Shown here: in pieces, positions 10,549-21,738 of the stretch
Numbering within the stretch: the first letter of the stretch is position 1
Layout of the letters: the number at the start of each line of letters is the position of its first letter
Source of the DNA: Teratosphaeria epicoccoides
Taxonomy: Eukaryota > Ascomycota > Dothideomycetes > Mycosphaerellales > Teratosphaeriaceae
DNA length: 64,000 nt
NCBI GenBank assembly: GCA_021401465.1
Contig: JADDMT010000010.1
Location: forward strand, 310,001-374,000
Direction of reading: 5' to 3'
Notes under the pieces: model-generated
What the model was told of the DNA's origin: nothing
The model's input: only the letters and a program-made list of their open reading frames with translations
The model's database searches: none
Position numbers and translations under genes: made by a program

Positions 10549-13180
10549 ATGCACAAAATGTAAGTTGCCCATCTTCGAAGCTTTCTAGGTGCTGCAGCTA
10601 CAGCACTTCGGACACACTCAGAGTCGACACGACACTGACAAGACCACAGGAACGAGCAGCAATACGCCTCAGAGAGGCAGCAGTTGCTCGAGCACGTTAC
10701 GCGTACTGGCCACCTGCCAGTCGTGTACGCGGCCAACGGCACTACTCCAGTTGTCAATCTCGCGCTCTGGGGCACGAGAGCGAACGGCGGAATGGCGCAA
10801 GGCGAGAAGATGCACGTACATCCGAAGCCAATGGATTTTCTTAACGCCAACTCGCAGCGCGACAATGGTGCACATCCGCTCATAGTCAACGGCACGAACG
10901 CCGGCGGCGCTGTGAAGCCCATTGGTAGCCACAATGGGCCCAGGCCTCGCGCGAAGAAGGACGCCACCTTCTCGACAGACATCATCCCCGACAAGTGGGT
11001 CGGCAACCGCTTCGTGCTGCTTTCCAATGTCTGTAAGGAGGACTTGAGCGAGGGCGGCAGTCTCAAGACGTTGAGCGAGAGCGTCAGTATACCTTGTCCT
11101 GACTCTATTCGCGACGCCACTGACAGACTCGACAGTGCCACTGGGAGCTCGAGCTGCACACCAGCCAGGCCCTCCTGAACTCCGCCACGGGCAAGTTTGA
11201 CTACTACCTCGTCTTCAACGACTTGCGTGCCGCCGAGGCCGCGCACAACCACGCGACGATGTATATCGACAACAACGCCTGCGGGTGGAACGTCTCGTGG
11301 TCAAGCTTCATGGAGCTAAGTGCCGCGCTCGCCAGCTCTGGTAAAGTGCTCGACTCCAAGCTGGCATACTACGAAGGCCAAATTATGTTCTTTGCGAACT
11401 TCAAGGGCCCGTCCGCGGAATTCGCGATCGCGGGCGTCGAGGATGCCGTCCACAAGGTCGCTGAGACCTATGGCCAAATCAGCGCATTCAAGGAGGTTGA
11501 AGGCGCAGAGCACCCTCGCATCATGTTCCGCGTTGAGTACTTTCGCATCAGTGATGCGCAGCGTGCGCTCAAGGAGGCCTCACAGGACGAGCCACGTGTT
11601 GAGCAGGTAAGCAGTGACAGCTTGACCCTGCTTTCGCCAGCTGATTGACCGGAATATAGAAGTGGCATATTCATGCCGAAGAGCTCAAGCCTTCGCCGAA
11701 GCCGTCGTCACCCGTCAATGGCATCACCAATGCCTTGGCTGTTACACGTCTCAGCACGCCGCATCGTACGCACGACGGGGCCGAGGTCAGCCCGACAGGC
11801 CGCACCGGTTGGAGGGTCGACGAGAACGGCAATACCATTCCCGTCCTCCCCAAGAGGACGATACTGGCCTACGGCAACGCTTGGACTGGCATGCCTGCCA
11901 TGACTTCCTACGGCACTCCAGGCTGTGCAGCTGTGCATCGGTTCTCCGAGCCGGTCATAGGCTCGCCAGGTATGGTGACGACATTCACGCCGCGCTCGGG
12001 CTCCTACCCTGGTGCGACCTCGCCGAGTTATCTGAACGGCCAGGTCGACAGTGCTTCACCGACAGATGACGCTCGTCCGGTTCCAGGACCACAGACCGTC
12101 GAAATCGTTCGCATCATCGATGGTCAGGACTTGCGTACGACCCTGATGCTCAGGAACATTCCGAACAGGATGATGGCTCAGGAGCTGAAGGCCATCCTCG
12201 ACAAGACGTCGTTCGGCAAGTATGACTTCTCATACTTGCGCATCGATTTCGAGAAGGGCACCAATGTCGGGTACGCCTTTGTGAACTTCGCCGACGCTAA
12301 GGATATCATTGCCTTCGTGAAGGAGTACATGGGCAAGCAGTGGGCGCCACCGAACAAGCGTGTCGTCGAGCTGTCATACGCCACTATCCAGGGCCTCGAC
12401 TGTCTCATCGAGAAATTCCGCAACTCAGCAGTGATGTCCGAGTGCCCGGACTATCGTCCCATGATGTGGTTTACGGAGAAGACCGCGCCCTCTCCTGACC
12501 TGATCGGCGAGCCAGCCAACTTCCCGGCGCCCAACAACAACATGAAGCTGCAGCGCAGCCATGACAATGCCGGCCAGGTCGGCCTGTACGCTCCTCGCTC
12601 TATTCGTCAGAGCCGCAGCACTCATGGTCGATACTCCAACTTCGACCGTGGCACGCCTCACCAGCTGTACGAGGAGGCATACCACCAGCAGATGTCGCCG
12701 AACTCTATCCCGCACAATTTCGGCCACTACACCTACCAGCCGCAGCCTCAATATCCTGTCATGCAGGCTGCGGCTCCACCTGCATGGCACATGCCCCCGT
12801 ACCCTCATCCCGGTATGATGGGTTACGTGCCCAACCAGCACATGCCTGTCATGCCTTATGGCCACGGCTTCACCAATGTCGACCCTTTCTACACTGGCCA
12901 CGGCAATAACAACAACACCTTCCAGGACGGCTATTCGAACGGCCACCAGCGTCCGTTCGGCACGGGGCCAGACGTCCCAGATTCCCGTCGTCGTAATATC
13001 ACCAATGGCCACCTTGGCTATGCTCCCAAGAAGCACATGGATGGCGGTCCCGTGCAGCCTCCGGCCAATTTCCACGTGCCCCGTACTCTCAACGGCGAGC
13101 ATGAGGTCATGAAGCACGCGAGAAAGGCCGTGAATGCCGAGCAGGGTGCATGCCGCAACCCAAGCCCACATCAGTTGTAG
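10549..13180 (+). CDS. Mei2-like RNA-binding protein
   Basis: Exons: 10549-10559 (earliest in-frame ATG; the true 5' end may lie upstream), 10650-11082, 11136-11606 and 11660-13180. Introns are 90, 53 and 53 nt with GTAAGT/GTCAGT/GTAAGC donors and CACAG/GACAG/TATAG acceptors. The product is about 811 aa. The C-terminal third has the Mei2-type RRM (RRM_2): RTTLMLRNIPNRM, then FSYLRIDFEKGTNVGYAFVN and ELSYATIQGLDCLIEKFRNS. A divergent N-terminal RRM-like region starts near DKWVGNRFVLLSN. The tail is rich in His, Pro, Gln and Asn. Mei2 of fission yeast drives meiosis through RNA binding; filamentous-fungal relatives are less well understood, so a developmental role is only inference. No gene symbol is given because orthology to mei2 is not shown. 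Confidence 0.85.
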
Positions 13181-13852
13181 GCATGCTTGGTCTCATCGCC
13201 TTGATTCTCCTTGGGAGGATTTGGAGACTTCTGTGGCCTGGATGGGAGAGATGACCTTCGCTTGAGGCGAAGAGCTGCTGCAGGAGATATTGGAGAGGCG
13301 CAAGCTTCTCATTGCTAACGTTTTCTTTATTTCATCAGATGAGCGAGCACGCTGTATAGCAGTGCGAGTCTGCTGGTTGCCGCTCGCTCGGCTGTCCGGC
13401 GTGGCGGTTATGGCTCTGGGGTCCGGGGTGTATTTCTATGATGATAGTGCTTCTGCACCGAGAAAAGGGAATTGCGGGTAGCTGTCTGGTGAACGCTGAG
13501 CAAGTAGGTAGTCAAGCTGATACCGACCTTTCCCACACATCGTCCCCTTCAATCTCGTCAGTGTGCTTGATGGTGACGTGCCTTCGTCTGTGTGAAGTAT
13601 GACGACCAACCTGTACAGAGTCAAGAGTCTTGTTCTATTTACGATCGAACTCCGAAGTAATATAGTTGAAGGAGAGGCTTTTTCGGCACGCGTCAAGTCC
13701 GTGTCGCGACCGCGAGAGCTTCATCAAACTTTCCCTCTGCAATACCTGTATCTCAGGATCCTTCCTCCATACATGTAACTGCACAAGCGACGAACCATTG
13801 CGAGTTCACTGATGTTCATCTAGTGAACTGACAAACAAGTGGGGCCAGCAGC
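13181..13852. other. intergenic region, Mei2-like / LAS21
   Basis: About 670 bp between two genes on the same strand; it should hold the 3' UTR of the first and the promoter of the second. No other feature seen. Confidence 0.4.
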
Positions 13853-16793
13853 ATGGTGAGAAGCCGAAGCGCCAGGCTTGTGGCGCTGACGCTCGCGAAT
13901 GTGCTCCTCGCAGCCGCCATCTTGGTCTTCGCGGTCGGCTTCTTCCCGTTCAAGCCTCTCTTACCTGGTCTTTCAGTTTTCGAAGATGGCGATGAGGGCG
14001 GTCTGTGGAGTCGTGGAGGACCGCCAGAAGCGGTATTTGATCGGGTAGTGTTCATGGTGGTGGATGCGCTGCGCAGCGACTTTGTCTATGGGTATAATAG
14101 TGGCTTTGAGTTCACGCAGAGGTGAGACACACGCAAGACCTGCACGTCGGGTTAGGAGAGGGGATACTGATGAGATCGCAGTCTCGTCCGCGATGGCGCA
14201 GCCATACCCTTCACGGCGCACGCGACTCCGCCTACTGTGACTATGCCTCGAGTCAAGGCCATCACGACGGGCTCCGTCCCGTCTTTCGCAGACTTGGTCT
14301 TCAACCTCGATGAGAGCGGATCAGGTGCGACGCTAGCGACGCAAGATACCTGGCTTGCGCAGATTAGAGCAAATGGCGGGAAAGTCGTCTTCTACGGCGA
14401 TGACACCTGGTTGCGCCTGTTCCCAGATGGCTTCTTCGCTCGTGCGGACGGCACGAGTAGTTTCTTTGTTTCGGTCAGTAGAACTGGCCCTGGTATTGCT
14501 TGTTTGGTAGAGCATGTAGCTGAGTATGTGAATTTGTTTTCTCTAGGATTTCACGGAAGTGGATCGCAATGTTACTCGTCATGTGCCTGAGGAGTTGAGG
14601 CAGGATGATTGGAATGGTATGATCTTGCATTACTTGGGACTGGATCATATTGGGCATAAGACGGGGCCAGGTGGGCCGAATATGTTGCCGAAGCAGAGAG
14701 AGATGGATGGAATTGTGAGGTTGCTTTATGAGGCTATGGAGAGGGAGGCGCATCATGCTGATACTTTGCTGGTGTTGCTGGGTGATCACGGTATGAATGC
14801 TGGAGGCAATCATGGTGGCAGCGGGCCTGGTGAGACGGAGCCGGCGCTGCTGTTCGCCAGTCCGAAGCTCAAGATGCGAAGGGAGAGGAGAGAGTATGAG
14901 TGTCCGACTGACCCGAAGGCTGGGACGGAGTTCCATTACTATCGCAAGACTGAGCAGAGCGATATTGTGCCGACGCTTGCTGGATTGATGCAATTGCCAG
15001 TCTCGAAGAACAGCCTTGGTGTCTTTATTGAGGAGTTTACGAGCTGCTGGAATGCGGAGGATGGGCTGAAGCTGCTATATGAAAATGCGAAGCAGATCAA
15101 GCGTATCGTGGAAGCAGCATTCGGTGTCGAAAGCTTCGCTGCGCACGTCAGCGAGTGGACGCGCCTTGTGCGCGATGGCGACGAAGAGCAATGTCGTCCG
15201 GTGGCGGGAGCCGAGCACGAACTTGCTTGCAAGTGGGCTCAAATCGAGTTGTTCATGCAGCATCGAGCTCCCCCAGCACCAGACACCAAGCGCCTGCTCT
15301 TGAACTTCCTGAACGCGGCTCAAGGCACGCTGAGCAGTGCAGCCAGCTCTTACGACGTTCCAAAGATGGCCGCGGGGATGGGTATCTCTGCTGTGGCACT
15401 CATTCTTGCCATCAGGTCGCTCCCGAAGCTCTGGCCGCCGAGTATCGCCGGTGTCTTCTTCGGTTTGACCGGTCTGCTGTACGGGATCACGATGTTTGCC
15501 AGCAGCTACGTCGAGGAAGAACAGCATTTCTGGTACTGGCTGACGCCTGCCTGGACTGCGGTGCTCACAATCACAAGTCTGATCCGCACCGAGGAGAGTC
15601 GGGCGAAGCTGCGCATTGCTGTCGCAGGCGTCACTATCCTTGCAATCCATCGCATGGCCATCCGCTGGAATCAGACAGGCCAGAAACACGCTGGTGGGCC
15701 GGATATCGTGCACACTTTCTTCCCTGGTCACCATGTCCTCATGTGGCTCCTCATTCTCGTCACACATGGCTACTTTGCCTTTCAGCTTGCTCAACGTACG
15801 CTCCTCGACCTTGTACCACCGGAAATCGCTGCTGGTATTGCTGCTGTCGTGGTCCTCCCCGCTGTAGTCTTCAAGCTCAACTTTACGCAAGCTGATGCTC
15901 CGGAGCTTGTGCAAGGTCTTGCGCTCAAGATTCGGGATTGGAGCGAGGCGCTCAGCTTGGTGGCACAGGCGCAGATTGCATTCGTTTTCCTGGGTCTGAC
16001 GACAATTGGAGTAGTGGCGTTCGCGGTGAGCTTGGCTCGAGGCACTACGTTATCCAAGCTGGCGGTAAAGGTGACGCTGGCGGAGCGAGTACATTACGTT
16101 TTGGGTCTCTTCCTCATCATGCAGAGTCGAGCGCCCAATATCCCGCTTTTTTTGGGCCTTGAGCTGCAGCGTTCTGCTCTTCAATGGCTCTTGCCGAGGA
16201 CCGTTCAGCAACACTCTGGCCGCCATGCCGCGATATCGCCTCCCGAGCTGGCCACCAGTATGCTGCTGCAGTCTCATACCTACTTCTTCTGCATCGGCGG
16301 TTCCAACTCCATCTCTTCCGTCGACCTCAGCAATGCCTACAATGGCGTCGCGAACTACAACATCTTTGCGGTCGGTGTACTGCTCTTTGCCAGCAACTGG
16401 ACGGGACCGATGTATTGGTGTAGCGCCGCTGTTTCCCTGACCTTCTCTAGACCTTCTCTAAAACGTGGTGCTGCAGCAAACCGGGACCGGCGGCGTTGGG
16501 TCGAGGAAGAGCGGGAGAAGTTGCGAAAGCAAGCACTGGGTGATAGAGTCGGGGTTGATGAGAGTCAGAATCCCTGTGAGCATTGGCTGGTGTACGTGTC
16601 ATGCATGACTACTTTCGTTGCTGTAAATTTGCTGGCGGTCATGGCTGCTTGTACGGCCTTGCGCACGCATCTTTTCATCTGGACGGTATTCAGCCCGAAG
16701 TATCTCTACGCCATTGCGTGGGGTATCGGGTGGCATGGTCTTGTGAACATTAGCTTGGGGAGTCTGTTGCGGTGGGGTGGGCAGATAGCATAG
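13853..16793 (+). CDS. LAS21: GPI ethanolamine phosphate transferase 2 (Las21/Gpi7)
   Basis: Three exons: 13853-14121, 14182-14473 and 14547-16793, giving 935 aa. Introns are 60 nt (GTGAGA..CGCAG) and 73 nt (GTCAGT..CTCTAG), both frame-preserving. The N-terminus is a signal anchor (LVALTLANVLLAAAILVFAVGFF). The lumenal catalytic domain of the alkaline-phosphatase fold follows, with VVFMVVDALRSDFVYG, ATPPTVTMPRVKAITTG, YGDDTWLRLFP, LGLDHIGHKTGP and LLGDHGMNAGGNHGGSG, which carry the expected metal-binding Asp/His residues. The C-terminal half has many membrane segments. The enzyme adds ethanolamine phosphate to the second mannose of the GPI anchor in the ER. DALRSDF plus GDDTW distinguishes this family from Mcd4. 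Length is close to other filamentous-fungal Las21 proteins. Confidence 0.94.
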
Positions 16794-19081
16794 CGTATAC
16801 GCAAGTCTCTTTACCCGACTCGCTTCAGCTCTCTCTGTGAGTCCTTCAGCAGGATCGTTGCTCAACCAGATTCGCATAGGTCTCTGTACCCCAGCCTAAG
16901 GAAGAGCTTCTGCACACTCGAGGGCATCGGAGGCTGGAGAGATGAGGAAGTGTAGTAAGTGTGCTTGCGCCTTATAGCTGATTTATAGCTGATAATGAGC
17001 AATAGTGAAACAGCATCCCGTCAGCAATTGACATCCGCTGCTACCATCTGTACCCACCCGCCACTATAGAATGTATCTTCACACACGATTGCGTGCCCAC
17101 CATATGTGACTACCAGAGCATCGCTTGCCCCTCAGGTCGACTTTTGTGGCCCCATCCGGGGCTCTTCTTCTGCTGTGAGGAACTTCACAAGACTAAGTCC
17201 CGTCATGGTTCGAAGGCTTCCAAAGCTGTGGCGGTCCCAATCGTGCGCGAGAGATTAGCACATGGCGTACAATGGGCCGTGACGGTAGCCAATCAAGGGA
17301 ACGGCTACGTCCCAACATACATCGTCGGGTTCGAGGAAGAGGCGGTCGGCGCGGATGACGGTCTCGATGACCAATGGCGCGACGATGGAATGTTCTTATG
17401 GTTTGGTGAGATGGGGGCAAGGATGTAAACGAAACGATCTGAGAGCATGCAATGCTCATGATTTGCAAGCAGAAGCCAACAAGAGCCTGCTCGCACATTG
17501 ATGGTGTCAATGCGGGCGACCAGTCAAGTCAAGCGAGCCGAAGTGCCACGGAAGAGAGAGCATGTGAGCAGCAATATCACATGAAATGCCAGATTGGGTT
17601 GGATCGAACAAATGAGTCCAGTTATGCAGAAGATCATGTTCACCACCTGGTGCTCCAGATATTCGGCGATATTACATCAAAACTGGAAAAGGCGCGAGTC
17701 TCGGGAGACACGAGGTCGAGTGCTGTCGAAGTCATTGAGCAATGCCAGCATCAATTCCTCGTATCGTGGCCTCGAAACGAAGAGATGGACTCCGCTAAGC
17801 AAAGCAGCATGCCAGCATCTATGGAAGAGCAGAACGTACCGTCCGCAGTATGTTTCAGCGAGTGATCCTGACAGGGCAGGCAGCAGATTGATCGTCGATG
17901 CTTACCGCAATCGTCAAGTCGCCGCTGGTTCGGCACAAGGTATTTTCGAGCATGTGAACAGTCTTCCGCGGGTTGTCTTCGAGGATTGGGCAGAAATCAA
18001 TCAAGAAAGAGCCAAAGGGTTTCATGTCACATCGATGTCTGGCCGTATCACTCATTCTTCAGGGCCAAGACAGATTGCCGGATCATCTGTAGGGAAGGCA
18101 ATGCCCGACAGAGCAGCTCTGCTCCGTGCGAGCCTGTGTCAAGATCTGTTCTCGTTCATACTGCGGCGATTCTTCGTGAGCTGTGCAGAGTCGTAAGTGT
18201 GCTATATCGTCCTCGAGCACAGAATGGTAGCGCAGCATGAGAGTCATCTTTCTTGAGGCCTTGTCTCCCGCAGGGAAACACATTCCTGAGCGATCTCATC
18301 GGTGTCGGCCTGCGATCAATTCCAGGTCAGTCTTAAAGCGGGCACCAACGACCCAGTCGAGCACCAAGTAATGGGCGCTGCGCAGGCCTGGAGGCATGAA
18401 AATTGTAGGATCAAGGGGGGAATGCATGCACGGGCTATGAAGGCAGTGGAAATATGCGTCGTTGGGAATGTGCACCTTTCCATGGTAGAGGAGCTACTAA
18501 TCAACCCGAAAAGCAACAGCTGAGGTCGAGCTTACTCTTCCGCTCCTCCGCACTGGCAGACCACTCCAAGCCGTCCGTTATACCACCAAGTCTTCCCCTC
18601 TCGTTCTTATGCTGCCCCTTGATTCTCCGTCTATGTCTCCTGTATCAGTCTGCACTGTGTCAAGACCTTCCCCGCGTCCTCCCTGTCGCTGTGCTCCCTC
18701 CACAGCAATTCCCACGGTCTGCTACAAGACGTGTGGTCGACTTAAGCAAGACGACGTCGATATAGAGTCCACTAGCTGCCGCTGCAGCGTCACGACGGCA
18801 GCGGGTGATCGTCACTAGCTTCGATCTGACCGGATCAACTTGTGAGTGGCTGTAAGCTGAGAAAAGCGGAGCTTGCTGGTGAACGTCAGCAATGTGTTGC
18901 CCTTTCTCGCTCTGTTGACCTGCCAAGACGGCTTATTGGACATCCAATCAGATGATGTTGCTCGCGGAAGTCTGCTGAGCAAGCTCCGCATTTCTGTATA
19001 TTCACATGACTCCTCGTTGTATCGTGACTGGAGGGGAGGGCTGACGAGGGCAAGCGGGCGCCAAGATCATGGAACAGCGGG

Positions 19082-19245
19082 CTAGAGCTTCGCTGGTGCT
19101 CTGATGGGGGCAGTCAGATTTTGGGGTTCTGGATCTGTAGGCTCACCGATATCGAGGAGCCCCAGCAGCCCCCGACGCTTTTCATTGCTCTCTTGTATTG
19201 CTGCATGGACTTGAGTGACTTCGGTGAAGCCGCGGGAAAGGTCGC
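19082..19245 (-). other. coding-like exon fragment, family unknown
   Basis: On the minus strand an acceptor-like CCTCAG is followed by 54 codons reading GDLSRGFTEVTQVHAAIQES and NEKRRGLLGLLDIG, to a stop at 19082. The helical, charged pattern looks like real protein rather than random translation. A donor-like GTGAGC follows LLDIG, so the true exon may end there. I do not recognise the family and found no intact gene around it. It may be the remnant of a larger protein. Confidence 0.3.
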
Positions 19246-21369
19246 CTGAGGACACAGAAAGCTCCTTTCACGCCACATACAGACGAGTAGCGGACTGTGA
19301 GAAACTTCGTTGCTATGAACGCCGCTCACGCACGATACGACGAACCAGCATACTGCACGCGCGACGCCAATGCGCTCACGGCTAGCCGCATGAAGCCCTG
19401 ATGTCGTCCGCCGCCCTCGTTCTACGATGCAGACACATACGGAGTAAGAGCAGCGGGACCACAGGCCGGACAACAAGAGCTGGTCATGGCAGTAGCCCAC
19501 CGACACGAGCATTCATACACGCAAAGCTTCAGGGTGGCAAGCCGGACGTCGGCAGGGGAGCAGCATGGCACATCAAGGCAAAGAGGCACCCTGCTCGATG
19601 GCGGCACAGTCTTGAGACGCCGTCGCTTGATTTTGCTCTTCGGTCGCTGAAGGGAAATAGCGCAGGGCCATGACAGCAATGCGCTCTCATCCGATATGAA
19701 CGCACAAGAGCAGCGCGCCGCAGCATCTCCGCAATCAGTTGGTGCAAGCAAGCGTCTGCATACCGCCCAAGCTTGCTGTGCAGCGCGTCTGGGGCGCGTC
19801 AGATTGATACCAGCCTCTGCGACACTGCTAGGAGCGCGAGCAAGCACCGCCGTCTACTCTCGATAGCAAGAGCAGCACAAGGCGGACACGACAACAGCCA
19901 CCGCAAGACGGCTGGCTGATCAAGGGGCAAGCTTAGCATGCCAACAAGGACATCGCTAAAGAGCGGCAAAGCGCATCCACGGCAATGATAGTAACCAGCG
20001 CGCAATATATGACTGTGCAGTGGCCAGCGAGGCGTGCATGTGGACAATAGTCATAGGAAACTCTGCGGCTTGAGGAAATGCGGATGTCTCATGGTTGTGA
20101 AGATCTAGCGCAGCCCTTCACGCACGACCGCAGTGCGCATGGAGATGCTCAAGCATGAGGCAAAGCCGTGGGCACGCGGCACAGGCAATGATGGCGGCGC
20201 TCGTGATTGACAGTGAAGGCCATAGCCACATACCACTGAGCATAAAGAAGGACATAAGCCGTAGCCTCGGGCAAGGCAGCGTTGAGAAGGGCCGTATGCC
20301 CTTGCCTGAGTCTGCGAGCCGGAAGGAATGAGCAGCCGTTGCAGCAGCAGCGAGAGAGGGTTGCCCAGGTCTCTGTCCCCGCCAGCAAGCTGAAGTTCAT
20401 GATGCTGGGTCGGCGCAAAGAAAATGAACAGATTGTCGATACGAGGCTGGAGTAGTACATCGCCGCAAATAGTCAAGAGAATGGGACGCCACGCAGCATT
20501 ATGTATGACGAGCGGCGATTATAAGCCGTCTTGCGCACACTTGGACACTCCACATCATGTCCATTTGTGATGGTAGGGCGTCAGCTCATGCAGACGAGAC
20601 TGGCACGATTGAGCAGTCACGCCCGCGTCAGTCACGGTCATGAAGTTGCGACTCGATGGGCCTCGACATGTCTCACGCTGCCGAACATGATACTCGCCTT
20701 GTCGCATTCGATAGCCGTAGCTGTTGAGAGCTGGCTGAAATGGTAGAGTTCGAGCGTTGAGGCTGTGCCCACCACAGATTTGCTGGACAATGGAACCGTA
20801 CGCAGGCTCGAAATGCACGATCAGCGGCTCACTCCACTGCCGACGCACCAACGGTCATGTTCGCGTCTTGAGTCCGTTGTTTTGACCGACGCGCTGGAAG
20901 TGCCTCCTCCCGTCAGTCAATCACTCTGAACATGCCGAGGTATCGCAGGGATGTGTAAATCTAGGCGATGCTTGATACTGTGTGTCATGCTGCTGATACT
21001 CTCTATCCGTATTCGCCCAGCTGGAGCTTCTTCGTCTTGACCGGTTGATATAACCATACGTTGTGAAGATCCGAAAATCCACATCCCACAAGTCGTCGGC
21101 GTAAAGTCGGCAGTTCGATCCATGACGAGCTCTTGATGGAGAGCTAGATAGTGGAAAGCGGCCTTGCATATTTGTCCATGACGCGCTGGACAAAAGCCGC
21201 CTACAGCCCAAAGGTGTCATGTTCGCTCGGCACTGTGCTCTGCACTCCTCAGCATGGGATCTACAGTATTTTCCAGCGCTGATCGAACATTGCCAGCTGC
21301 TACTCGATGCGGCAGCACTATGGCAAAATTATACTGGCTCAGAGGACTCTCCACAATTCTTGCTAGTAA

Positions 21370-21738
21370 TCCGCAGGTTCTTCGCGATCAGCAAGACCCT
21401 CCTCTTGGACGGTTCTCCCGGAGACATCCCGGCTCCTGGCCACTGTCGATGCCGACGTCCCATTCTTCATCGCAAATGCGGAGTTGCCTGTCGAGCAGAT
21501 GACTGCCCTTCATCTCCAGCTCGTGAACAAGCCAGTGCTTGCTCACATAGTAAGGGATCAGGCTCTTTTGCCGTTTAATGTGTATCAAGCATTGTACGAC
21601 TGCCAGACATTGGGGCGCATCGATACAGAGACTCATGCTGCTCGCGAGGCGGGGACTGCATCTGTGTTGACCAAACGCCATACTGAAATGGCTTTGATCA
21701 CCAGTGTCGAGGCTTCAGATGTTACTCAGCTTGGCTGA
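21370..21738 (+). other. coding-like open frame, family unknown
   Basis: A frame open for about 120 codons whose middle reads RLLATVDADVPFFIANAELP, then VEQMTALHLQLVNKPVLAHI and RDQALLPFNVYQALYD, ending in a stop at 21738. The composition is that of a folded protein. Upstream the frame is blocked by stops at 21364 and 21367, with a possible acceptor CCGCAG just after them, so it could be a last exon or a relic. A neighbouring frame just upstream (LVIRRFFAISKTLLLDG) also looks protein-like, suggesting a frameshift. I do not recognise the family. Confidence 0.3.

Noticed and set aside
10140..10844. 234-aa plus-strand frame upstream of the Mei2-like gene
   Set aside because: Parts read protein-like (LNSSVSSVSALFSD), but the frame does not join in phase to the conserved exon, while the neighbouring frame does through GTAAGT..CACAG.
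12425..13171. 248-aa minus-strand frame opposite the Mei2-like gene
   Set aside because: Val/His/Arg-rich shadow of the His/Pro/Gln-rich tail.
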